Below are positions 25,996 through 33,123 of a stretch of 64,000 bases of DNA, one piece after another. Position 1 is the first letter of the stretch; the number at the start of each line of letters is the position of its first letter. Below the pieces are notes generated by a model. The model saw only the letters and a list, made by a program, of their open reading frames with translations, ran no database searches and had not been told where the DNA came from. The stretch is taken from NCBI RefSeq assembly GCF_003217515.1, contig NZ_QJSX01000016.1, positions 59,742 to 123,741 on the forward strand, written 5' to 3'. This DNA is from Deinococcus yavapaiensis KR-236 (GTDB lineage: Bacteria > Deinococcota > Deinococci > Deinococcales > Deinococcaceae). Both the position numbers and the translations under genes were made by a program.

Positions 25996-27248
25996 CGCAA
26001 CCCCGAGTCGAGTTCCTGCCCCTCACGTCCGCCCTCAAGCACGGTGAAGCCCACGACCTCACCCTGCTCGTCCGCGTCCACCCTTCACCCGCGCCAAGCG
26101 TCGACGGCGAACGCCCGCCGCTCAACCTCGCGCTCGTCCTCGACCGCAGCGGCTCCATGAGCGGCCGACCGCTCGAAATGGCCAAGGAAGCCGCCATCGC
26201 CGCCATTCGACAGTGCCAAGCGACCGACCGGGTGAGCGTCGTCGCGTTCGGCAGCCAAGTCGACGTCGTCGTGCCTTCACAACCCGTCCTCGACGCCGAA
26301 CGCCTCGCGGGTATCGTGCGCTCCCTCGGCACGGGCGGCATGACAGCCTTACACGCCGGCTGGCTCGAAGGCGCCACGCAAGTCGCCACGCACCTCCGCG
26401 CAAGCGCGCTCAACCGCGTGATCCTGCTCAGCGACGGGCAAGCGAACGTCGGCCTCACCGACCGCACTGAAATCGCCGCGCACGTCAAGGGCCTCACCGC
26501 GAAGGGCGTCAGCACCACCACCATGGGCTTCGGTCCACACTACGACGAAAACCTCCTGCTGAGCATGGCCGACGCGGGCGACGGCAACTTCGAGCACGTC
26601 GAAGACCCCACGCGCCTCCCGACGTTCTTCGAGGAGGAACTGCAAGGCCTCACACGCACCACCGGCCGCACGGTCAGCCTCGGCTTGGAGCCGAACCCCG
26701 AGTACGGCGTCACCGTCACCGACGTCCTCAACGTCTTGCCACGCAACGAGTTCGACCGCCTGATGCTTCCGAACCTCATCGACGGCCGTTCCATCGACGT
26801 GCTCGTGACGTTGCACGTGCCGCACGCGGCGACCCGACTGCTCGGTCGAGTCGGCGTGACGCGCGTGCGCCTCGCGTGGACCGACACGCACGGCGTGCGG
26901 CACGCGATGCGCGCGCAACTCGACCTCGACGTCGTGACGCCCGAGCAGTTCGAGGACGTGACGCAAAGCCCGGAGGTGCTGCAAGCGAGGGCGGTGCTGC
27001 AAGCGAGTCGCGCCAAGCGCGACGCGATCGACGCGATGGACCGAGGCGACCGGGTGGGCGTCCAAGGCAGCCTCCGGCAAGCCCGAGACTTCCTGGCGAG
27101 CGCCCCCATGCCGTCGCCGGCGTTGCTGGCGGAACAGCGGGACGTCGAGGAGTTGAAAACCACGTACGATTCGGGCGAGGAAGCCGTGGCGCGCAAACGC
27201 GCTCTGAGTCAGTCGCATAACAGCGCGCGCAGCAAACCCCGGCGATAA
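25992..27248 (+). CDS. VWA-domain protein
   Basis: A 418-residue protein with a von Willebrand factor A domain (residues about 45-215). Its metal site is intact: DRSGSMSG (MIDAS DxSxS), a conserved Thr in GTGGMTALHAGW, and LLSDGQANVGLT. No signal peptide or membrane helix, so it is cytoplasmic. After the VWA come a beta-rich region and an alpha-helical C-terminus (EVLQARAVLQASRAKRDAID). Such proteins act as metal-dependent scaffolds. The coupled MerR-like gene is the only clue to context. Confidence 0.85.
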   Translation: MTQPRVEFLPLTSALKHGEAHDLTLLVRVHPSPAPSVDGERPPLNLALVLDRSGSMSGRPLEMAKEAAIAAIRQCQATDRVSVVAFGSQVDVVVPSQPVLDAERLAGIVRSLGTGGMTALHAGWLEGATQVATHLRASALNRVILLSDGQANVGLTDRTEIAAHVKGLTAKGVSTTTMGFGPHYDENLLLSMADAGDGNFEHVEDPTRLPTFFEEELQGLTRTTGRTVSLGLEPNPEYGVTVTDVLNVLPRNEFDRLMLPNLIDGRSIDVLVTLHVPHAATRLLGRVGVTRVRLAWTDTHGVRHAMRAQLDLDVVTPEQFEDVTQSPEVLQARAVLQASRAKRDAIDAMDRGDRVGVQGSLRQARDFLASAPMPSPALLAEQRDVEELKTTYDSGEEAVARKRALSQSHNSARSKPRR

Positions 27249-27258
27249 GCAGCGCTTG

Positions 27259-27293
27259 ATGTGGAGCGGCTCGACCAGCGAGTCGCTCCACAT
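27259..27293. terminator. Hairpin after the VWA gene
   Basis: ATGTGGAGCG and its exact complement CGCTCCACAT flank a 15-nt loop, 10 bp after the VWA stop. No T-run follows. Confidence 0.5.
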
Positions 27294-27343
27294 GCGGCGA
27301 GAACGGCACGTTCTTCCACGCGCAGAACGAACGGCACCACGCC

Positions 27344-27493
27344 ATGCACGATTCCGACTTGCCGGACTGCTCCGACGACGCCCTCAGGTACGCGGTCGGC
27401 GCGTACGTGCTCGCTCACGGTCGCGCCGACCGCGAGAAGAAAAGAAGATGGAGATGGTCCTTGCGCTCAAGCATGACGCCCTGGCCAAAGTGA
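27344..27493 (+). CDS. Possible small protein (49 aa)
   Basis: ATG 27344 starts MHDSDLPDCSDDALRYAVGA, which looks protein-like for about 33 residues before becoming Arg/Trp-rich where the next gene begins in another frame (27448). It may be the remaining 5' end of a longer gene. Confidence 0.3.
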   Translation: MHDSDLPDCSDDALRYAVGAYVLAHGRADREKKRRWRWSLRSSMTPWPK

Positions 27494-27699
27494 CGGAACG
27501 TGGCGAGCGATTGCATGACGCGTTGCTCGCATTGGCGCGCTCGTACCCGGCGACGTTCACGGCAGCGTACGTCGCGGACGCTTTGGAGCGCTGCGGGTTC
27601 ACGCGGGACGACGTTCGAAACGAGCAAAGTTCGATCGTCGGTTCACGCGTTGCCATGCCCGAAGAGCCCCGCGCCAGGTTGACCTTGTCATGGAATTGA
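27448..27699 (+). CDS. Hypothetical protein (83 aa)
   Basis: Starts MEMVLALKHDALAKVTERGE and contains PATFTAAYVADALERCGFTRDDVRNEQ, a helix-rich stretch similar in style to small winged-helix proteins. The stop overlaps the start of the next gene by 10 bp, so the two are probably coupled. No known family. Confidence 0.5.
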   Translation: MEMVLALKHDALAKVTERGERLHDALLALARSYPATFTAAYVADALERCGFTRDDVRNEQSSIVGSRVAMPEEPRARLTLSWN

Positions 27700-28013
27700 C
27701 GGACGCGAGCGACATGGATGGTCTCGCCTCCTTGTCGACGGTGGTTGCTCGAGTGCACACGTTGATTTTGCAGCGATCGGAGCAGTCGCTGCACGCGTTG
27801 CTGTGGTTGGAGGAACTGCTCGATCGCGTGCTGGTATTCCCGAACGACCTCACGTGGCCAAAAGACGTTCCCCTGCCCGCCCCGGTGGACGTCAAGGACG
27901 CGATCGACGACCTGACGGACGTCGCCGTGGACTTCGACCGCGCCTTGCACCTCGCGACCTTCGACGAGGTCGCGGGTTGGTCGTACTTGCGTTTTCACGC
28001 CGACATCCACTGA
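27690..28013 (+). CDS. Hypothetical protein (107 aa)
   Basis: An acidic, helical protein starting MELTDASDMDGLASLSTVVA, with a Trp/Pro patch (FPNDLTWPKDVPLPAPVDV) and a C-terminal helix. It overlaps the preceding small gene and likely forms a two-gene unit with it. No membrane segment, signal or known domain. Confidence 0.5.
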   Translation: MELTDASDMDGLASLSTVVARVHTLILQRSEQSLHALLWLEELLDRVLVFPNDLTWPKDVPLPAPVDVKDAIDDLTDVAVDFDRALHLATFDEVAGWSYLRFHADIH

Positions 28014-28204
28014 GGTGAGCACGTCCGGTCGTTGATGCGGCACGTGCGCTGGCACTTGGCGCAACTCGGCGAAGCGTGAACGAAGCGCGTCAACGCTGTC
28101 CACGCCGTCACGACGTCCGCCGCGAGTAGCTCGCTCCAGCCGTCTCGCTCGCTCGACGAGCTCACGAGGAACGGCGTGACGTCCGCGTCGAGGATCTGCA
28201 GCAC
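27995..28204 (-). CDS. Possible small protein with CxxC (69 aa)
   Basis: A minus frame from GTG 28204 begins LQILDADVTPFLVSSSSERD, with helical WSELLAADVVTAWTALTRFV and a Cys pair (CAKCQRTC) that could bind zinc. Its 3' end overlaps the convergent gene at 27690 slightly. The start region borders a plus-strand remnant, so the N-terminus may be lost. Confidence 0.35.
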   Translation of the reverse strand: MLQILDADVTPFLVSSSSERDGWSELLAADVVTAWTALTRFVHASPSCAKCQRTCRINDRTCSPQWMSA

Positions 28205-28216
28205 GGCCCGCGCGTG

Positions 28217-28303
28217 CCGCCGCGGCGTGGAGGTCGTGGCACCGTACGCGGAACTCGGCGCGAGCTTGACGCGCTTGCAAGCCGAACTCGACGACGCGTC
28301 GTA
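28217..28303 (+). pseudogene. Tail of a lost plus-strand gene
   Basis: The frame RGVEVVAPYAELGASLTRLQ, then AELDDAS, then TAA at 28301-28303 ends 1 bp before a perfect hairpin, as a real gene would. Upstream the frame soon turns non-coding, so only the last 27 or so codons survive. Confidence 0.4.
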
Positions 28304-28304
28304 A

Positions 28305-28350
28305 CCTGGGCGGCACGGCGAGCGCGAAAGCGCTCGCCGTGCCGCCCAGG
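28305..28350. terminator. Perfect 20-bp stem bidirectional terminator
   Basis: CCTGGGCGGCACGGCGAGCG and its exact complement flank a 6-base CGAAAG loop. The hairpin sits between the stop of a plus-strand remnant (28303) and the stop of a minus-strand gene (28352), so it probably ends both. Confidence 0.8.
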
Positions 28351-28351
28351 T

Positions 28352-29305
28352 TCATCGCCGCACGGTTTCGTCGGGCGCCGAGTCGTCCACGCGCGCGTCG
28401 TTCACGTCGCGCGTGGCGTCATCAAGGGTGTCGTCGATCGTGTCGTCCGTCGGTTTGGCTTGCGGCAAGCGCCGCGCGGCGTCATCGCTCGAATCGCGAA
28501 TGAGGGCCGTCCACTGCGGAAAGAACGGAATGTACTGCCCTTTGATCAGCCACGCCACGGAAAACGCCACCACGAACGTCGACTCGGTAAAAAAGCGGTA
28601 CAAGGCGAACGGCAAGGGCGGCAGGACGCGTTCGAGGAGCATGCTCGTCGCGAACAAGGCGATACTGACGACCATGGTCCACCCGCACCGTTCCATCGCG
28701 CGGTTGCGGCGTTGCTTGGGCTTGAGTTGCAACGCGTCCGCCAGCAATTTCGCGTGGGACGCGCTTGACGCGTTGGCCGTCCATACGGACGTCTTCGGAA
28801 ACGAGATGAACACGAGGTACAAGCCGCCCGCGACGAACAACGTCAACGCGAGGCCGTGCAAGCCCATCGGGCCGTACCACGGCAAGCGCAGCCAATCGTA
28901 CGTGCCGTACAACAGCGTCGGCGAGCAGTCTCGCAACGCGCCGCACGCCTCGGTGGACGTCCACAAGGGCCGCATGGGAAACACGCCGATGCCCAGCGCG
29001 GCCACGCCGGTGATCATAGCGACGTAATTGTCCCGCGCGCGTTCGGTGCGGTAAAAGAACATCAAGGTGCCCACGAGCGCCAAGGTAATCACGAACACGT
29101 CGCGCGAGCTCGTGTAGTAGTGCGCGCTGATCGTGTCGACCCGAACGGTCTTCGCGTCCAGGGTCTGCACGAACCACTCGCCGTGAAACCAGCCGATGAT
29201 CCACACGAGCGCTGGCAGCAGCACGCCGAGCGCGCCGATGAGGGTGCGCAACTGCAAGTACGACACGTCCGGATTGAGAATGTCACGCAACCTGAATGAA
29301 CGCAT
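28352..29305 (-). CDS. Multi-pass membrane protein, unknown function
   Basis: A 317-residue protein with about seven hydrophobic helices, for example LRTLIGALGVLLPALVWIIG, DVFVITLALVGTLMFFY, LHGLALTLFVAGGLYLVFIS and WTMVVSIALFATSML. The C-terminus is acidic (TDDTIDDTLDDATRDVND). ATG 29305 has GGAGGAA upstream, which rules out the longer 29590 start. Its pattern is like DUF998-type or other uncharacterised integral proteins. Monocistronic, with its own terminator. Confidence 0.75.
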   Translation of the reverse strand: MRSFRLRDILNPDVSYLQLRTLIGALGVLLPALVWIIGWFHGEWFVQTLDAKTVRVDTISAHYYTSSRDVFVITLALVGTLMFFYRTERARDNYVAMITGVAALGIGVFPMRPLWTSTEACGALRDCSPTLLYGTYDWLRLPWYGPMGLHGLALTLFVAGGLYLVFISFPKTSVWTANASSASHAKLLADALQLKPKQRRNRAMERCGWTMVVSIALFATSMLLERVLPPLPFALYRFFTESTFVVAFSVAWLIKGQYIPFFPQWTALIRDSSDDAARRLPQAKPTDDTIDDTLDDATRDVNDARVDDSAPDETVRR

Positions 29306-29463
29306 ACGCTTCCTCCGAGCTCGCGCGGCGCACACGCGAACGTGAATTCCCGAAGCTGAATGGAACTCGCGAAGTTGAGTGCGGTCAGTATGACAGGCGT
29401 GCACGCGGCGTGCATGAACGCGCGACACGTCCATTGAGCGGCGCCCCCGAACGAGAGCGCACG

Positions 29464-30516
29464 ATGGCGGAGGACGCCGTGCCGGCCGTGCGTGACTTCG
29501 CGCGCACCATGCCTGGCGCGATATACGAAGACGCGACAACGGTGCGCGCCCGGGAGCGCGGCCCTGCCTGTATCGGCGTGGGTGTTCCAAGTGACGCGAA
29601 CGCGTTGGCCACGCACGGGTTGAGCAGCGTGCAACTGGGGAGCCCCGCGTACAAGGCAGGCGTACGCGTCGGGGACGTGATTGAACGCGTGGACGCTCAA
29701 GCTGTTCAGGGACGCACGCCTCTGGAGTTGCTTTCGGCGTTGTGCGGCGCGGACGGCTCTACAGTCACCCTTCAAGTGCGGCGAGGTGAGCGACAGTTCG
29801 ACGTGACCGTAGCGCGGCGCGTGCCCGTCAGCGATCCATTCACAAGCGTGTTGTTGCCGAACGACGTCGGGTACATCGGCGTGCGCACCTCCGCGTCGAA
29901 GCTGGGCGGTTTGCCATTCGAGTTGGGCGTGGAAATCGACCGGTTGCAACGCCAAGGCGCGCGTCGGTTCATCTTGGATGGGCATGGCAACGCCTCGCTT
30001 TCCGTGGAGAACGGCGCGGCCCTGGCAGACGTCTTTCTACGCGCGGGGCTGCTTTTGAGGATGTACGACGTGAACGGCGAACGAAAGCCGTCGCCAAGCC
30101 AGGCGCACAACGGGATGTACGATGTGGACGCGCCGTTGGTGGTGCTCGTCAACGAATCCACGGCGTACGGCGGTGAAGTGTTGGCGGCCGCGCTGCAAGC
30201 GTACGGACGTGCACGCGTGGTAGGTGCGCGCACGAGCGGGAATGGCGTGTTGTTCTTTCCGTTTCGCACGCCGCAGGGTGGTGTGTTGAGTGTACCTGTG
30301 CGCGCGTGGTTCACGCCGAGCGACCGCAGCGTGCACGGGGTGGGGGTGACACCGGACGTGGTCGCGCCGAGCGATTCAGGCGTGTTTCCCGATCAGCCTA
30401 ACGTCTCTCTGGACGCGTCGGTGGCGGCCGCGTTGGCGCTGCTTGCCCGCACGAGTGGTCAGCAAGCTGCTTGTGCCCCTGCTCAAGGGCACAAGCAGCT
30501 TGTCGCGCCAGCTTAG
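29464..30516 (+). CDS. S41-type PDZ protease homologue lacking catalytic residues
   Basis: A 350-residue protein with a PDZ domain (GVGVPSDANALATHG to VGDVIERVDAQAVQGRTPLE) and an S41 tail-specific-protease core (VGYIGVRTSASKLGG, ARRFILDGHGN, PLVVLVNESTAYGGEVLAAA). In active CtpA/Prc enzymes the last block reads SASASE and is followed by GxKTFGKG. Here these read STAYGGE and VGARTSGNG, so the catalytic Ser and Lys both appear absent. It has no signal peptide. It may act as a peptide-binding pseudoprotease. Confidence 0.75.
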   Translation: MAEDAVPAVRDFARTMPGAIYEDATTVRARERGPACIGVGVPSDANALATHGLSSVQLGSPAYKAGVRVGDVIERVDAQAVQGRTPLELLSALCGADGSTVTLQVRRGERQFDVTVARRVPVSDPFTSVLLPNDVGYIGVRTSASKLGGLPFELGVEIDRLQRQGARRFILDGHGNASLSVENGAALADVFLRAGLLLRMYDVNGERKPSPSQAHNGMYDVDAPLVVLVNESTAYGGEVLAAALQAYGRARVVGARTSGNGVLFFPFRTPQGGVLSVPVRAWFTPSDRSVHGVGVTPDVVAPSDSGVFPDQPNVSLDASVAAALALLARTSGQQAACAPAQGHKQLVAPA

Positions 30517-31556
30517 GTGGTCGGTGCAAGCGAGTCCGCTGACACTTGCAGCACACCGTTCACTTGAGTGACGCCCACGCGGTGCTCGATCAGCAAGCCC
30601 ACGAGGTCCTTGCCGATCAGCAGCGTGATCGGCGCGGCGCTGTCACGCATGGCTTCCTCGCGTGCGCCTTTCGAGTAACTGCCGCTCGTGATGAACACGC
30701 CACGTTCGTGTACGTGCAAGCTGCCACGAAGGTTCTGCACGTCAGGACGGCGGATGTTCGCTGCGTGCCGCTTCACTTGCATGGCGATACGCAGAGGCGC
30801 GATCAACTCCGTGGTGAGTTCCGCGCGTACGTCGACGCCCGCGTCGTTGGCGTAAGGAGTGTTCTGCACTTGCACGAAGCCCATTGCCGCGAGGAGCCGC
30901 CCGACGAGCACCTCGAAGTGCTTCGGGTCCATCACGCGAAGACACGCGAGCAACTCGTCGTGCAAGGCGGCGCTGTTCGCGTCCTGCGGCTTCACTTCGC
31001 TGGCCGCCGAGTCGGCCAAGCGGATGAGCGCCCCGTCTCGTAGAAACCGCAGTGTTTCCCCGCGCTTGCCGCGGCGGTCGTTCTCCACGTAGATCTGCGC
31101 AGACATCGTTGCGTCGGGCGTTTTGCCATGTGACACGAGGAGACCTTCACGCAACGCGACGTTCGTAATGTCACGGTAGTGCATGGGCTGCCCGTTTCCG
31201 AAAGCGCGCAGAACCGCTTCTGCGGCGTCCGTGAACGATCGACTGGCGGACGTGGTCGCGGCGGGGGGCGCGCAAGGGTTACAAGCAACCTTGGGTGGTC
31301 GGAACTGCCCTTGGTTTCGCAGGCAAAACTTGACGTGATCTGACCGGCCAGGCGCGAACGCTCGGCTCGAATTGGTTCGAGTGTCGTGATTGGCGTGTGT
31401 TTTTCGATGCGGGTTTCTTGCAGTGGCGAGGAAGTCGAGCGCGATGGGAATATATACAATTGCAGCTGATCCTCTCCCCTGCGCTCCTTCTCCTTCCGAA
31501 CAACGCGCCACGCTTTCAACCACGAACTTGATCAGCACGGGCCACAGCGTGAGCAC
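30513..31556 (-). CDS. HARE-HTH and Mrr-type restriction endonuclease
   Basis: The reliable part (from about 31250 down) has an N-terminal HARE-HTH domain (SFTDAAEAVLRAFGNGQPMH, RDITNVALREGLLV) and a C-terminal Mrr-like PD-(D/E/Q)xK nuclease: MDPKHFEVLVGRLLAAMGF, NDAGVDVRAE and MQVKRHAANIRRPDVQNLRG. It would cut modified foreign DNA. The start is unresolved: no ATG/GTG/TTG occurs in frame between an internal ATG at the HARE domain and GTG codons at 31511-31556, so the longest frame is given. The promoter-like AATATA repeat at 31447 lies inside this extension. Stops of this and the S41 gene overlap. Confidence 0.75.
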   Translation of the reverse strand: MLTLWPVLIKFVVESVARCSEGEGAQGRGSAAIVYIPIALDFLATARNPHRKTHANHDTRTNSSRAFAPGRSDHVKFCLRNQGQFRPPKVACNPCAPPAATTSASRSFTDAAEAVLRAFGNGQPMHYRDITNVALREGLLVSHGKTPDATMSAQIYVENDRRGKRGETLRFLRDGALIRLADSAASEVKPQDANSAALHDELLACLRVMDPKHFEVLVGRLLAAMGFVQVQNTPYANDAGVDVRAELTTELIAPLRIAMQVKRHAANIRRPDVQNLRGSLHVHERGVFITSGSYSKGAREEAMRDSAAPITLLIGKDLVGLLIEHRVGVTQVNGVLQVSADSLAPTT

Positions 31557-31640
31557 GGGGACAAAGCCCCGTCAGCCGAGACGCCAGCACGACGCGACAC
31601 AACGACGAGGACGACCCACTCGAACAATTGTATATATTCC
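31447..31640. repeat. 16-bp perfect inverted repeat around 162 bp
   Basis: GGAATATATACAATTG at 31447-31462 and its exact complement at 31625-31640 enclose the region between the Mrr-type and recombinase-like genes. Both arms are AT-rich in a GC-rich background and contain a TATATT -10-like hexamer pointing outward. On the right the hexamer (31633-31638) lies 6 nt before GTG 31645, a leaderless arrangement. Confidence 0.75.
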
Positions 31641-31644
31641 AAGT

Positions 31645-32529
31645 GTGGACGCCACCACCCACCTGCCCGAACACCTCCGCCGCGCCCTCACCCGCAGCGA
31701 CATCGAAAGCTTCCTGCACCTCCTCGACGACCACACCCCCGGCACCCCCGGCAGCACCACCCGCAAAAACTACACCTCAAGTTGGCGACGACACCTCCGC
31801 TGGACGCAACGCGAACAACGATCCATCCTGAACGCCACGCGCCACGACACGAACGCCTACCTCGAACTCCTCACGCGCGAACACGAACACGCGCCCGCCA
31901 CCATCCGAAACCACATCACACGCCTGCGCACCTTGTACGACGTCCTCCACCAGATCGGCGCCCACCCCGGACCGAACCCAGTCGGACAACGCCCCCTACC
32001 CCCCCACCACCCGGAAGATTATCGGCACGTGTACACCAACGCCGAGCTCGACCTCTTGCTCACGCACGCCAACCCCGCCGGCCGCGCCCTCCTCCTCCTC
32101 GGCGCCCACGCGGGCCTCACCGGTCCTCAAGTCGTCACGCTGCGCTGGCCACACGTCGACTGGACCCAACGCCGCTTGCATCTCGACAAGCACGACGTGC
32201 CCCTCGAAGACGACCTTGCGCGCGCCCTGCACGCGCACGCCGTCGAGCAAGGACACGGCGACCTCTTCCCCACCGACACGCTCATCTTCAACTTGCGCAA
32301 CGACCACGAGTTACGCGCCTTCATCTACCGACTGTGCGACCGCGCCAACGTCACGTACAAAGCGTGGCGTGCCTTGCGCGCCCACGCCGGACTGCGCCTG
32401 CTGCAAGCCAGCAACGACCCAGCGTTCGTCGCGCAGCACCTCGGCGTGCACACCCTCAAAGCCATCGCACCCCTCATCAAACTCGCCGAACGTAACGCAA
32501 CCTCACCGCGTGAACCAAGCGCTTCGTGA
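31645..32529 (+). CDS. Tyrosine recombinase-like protein without catalytic residues
   Basis: A 294-residue protein with a SAM-like N-terminal DNA-binding domain (RSDIESFLHLLDDHTPGTPG) and the fold of a phage-integrase C-terminal domain. Aligned to the recombinase at 35554-36388, GAHGKLRASE becomes GAHAGLTGPQ (Arg to Thr), LHALRHS becomes WRALRAH (both His lost, one Arg kept), LGH becomes LGV, and the Tyr of VYAKW becomes Leu. It cannot do normal strand exchange but may bind DNA. GTG 31645 follows a -10-like box by 6 nt. It sits beside the iteron array. Confidence 0.7.
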   Translation: MDATTHLPEHLRRALTRSDIESFLHLLDDHTPGTPGSTTRKNYTSSWRRHLRWTQREQRSILNATRHDTNAYLELLTREHEHAPATIRNHITRLRTLYDVLHQIGAHPGPNPVGQRPLPPHHPEDYRHVYTNAELDLLLTHANPAGRALLLLGAHAGLTGPQVVTLRWPHVDWTQRRLHLDKHDVPLEDDLARALHAHAVEQGHGDLFPTDTLIFNLRNDHELRAFIYRLCDRANVTYKAWRALRAHAGLRLLQASNDPAFVAQHLGVHTLKAIAPLIKLAERNATSPREPSAS

Positions 32530-32761
32530 CGCCCGCCGAATACAACAATCAACAACGTCCGCCGCCGCGTGCCTTGACGACAACTCCTATACAAATCCGA
32601 CGCGACCGCACGTTTAAACGTACCCAAGGTGCCGAGAAAAGACCGATTTGTACCTGCGCCCGACGACGCGCTGCCTCCGCGCGCCAAACGGTGACGCTCT
32701 CGGCCGCAAACCGAGCCGCCGCGTCCATTCATGACCGCCCGTCGAGCGCGAACGGCACGCG

Positions 32762-33080
32762 TATCGTCTTTGTCGGTACCTTGACGCGACCTATCGTCTT
32801 CCTCGGTACTTCCCTGCGAACGCTTATCGTCTTCCTCGGCACCTTTTCATCGTCTTCCTTGGCACTTCCCTGCGAACACCTATCGTCTTTCTTGGTCCCT
32901 TCGACACCTTCGGTATCGTCTTCCTCGGCACCTTACTATCGTCTTCCTCGGTACCTCCTGCCGCCCTAAGTATCGTCTTCCTTGGCACCTTCGACACCTT
33001 CAGTATCGTCTTCCTTGGCACCTTCAACGCCAAAACCACGTCTTCCTCGGCACCTTTCTATCGTCTTCCTCGGCACCTAC
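32762..33080 (+). repeat. Iteron array (about 11 copies), probable plasmid origin
   Basis: The core TATCGTCTTCCTCGGCACC, with small variations, starts at about 32762, 32792, 32825, 32849, 32881, 32914, 32937, 32971, 33004, 33036 and 33059. Steps are 22-24 or 30-34 bases, that is two or three helical turns. All copies point the same way and stop about 40 bp before RepA. This is the layout of an iteron-controlled replication origin. The 32530-32761 stretch before it has no gene. Confidence 0.88.
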
Positions 33081-33103
33081 ACGAGAAAAACACGTCCAGG
33101 ACG
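33081..33103 (+). repeat. 23-mer shared with phage replication gene
   Basis: ACGAGAAAAACACGTCC plus six more bases; the same 23 bases with one change recur at 40801-40823 inside the wHTH replication gene. It lies between the iterons and repA. Confidence 0.6.
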
Positions 33104-33123
33104 CGCTCGCCGCCGCCACCTTG

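Noticed and set aside
28305..28350. Insertion-sequence terminal repeat
   Set aside because: The arms are adjacent with a 6-base loop and lie between two converging stops, as in a bidirectional terminator; no transposase nearby.
32762..33080. CRISPR array
   Set aside because: Repeats are degenerate and spacings of 22-34 bases leave only 3-14 bases between units; no cas genes. The position before repA fits iterons.
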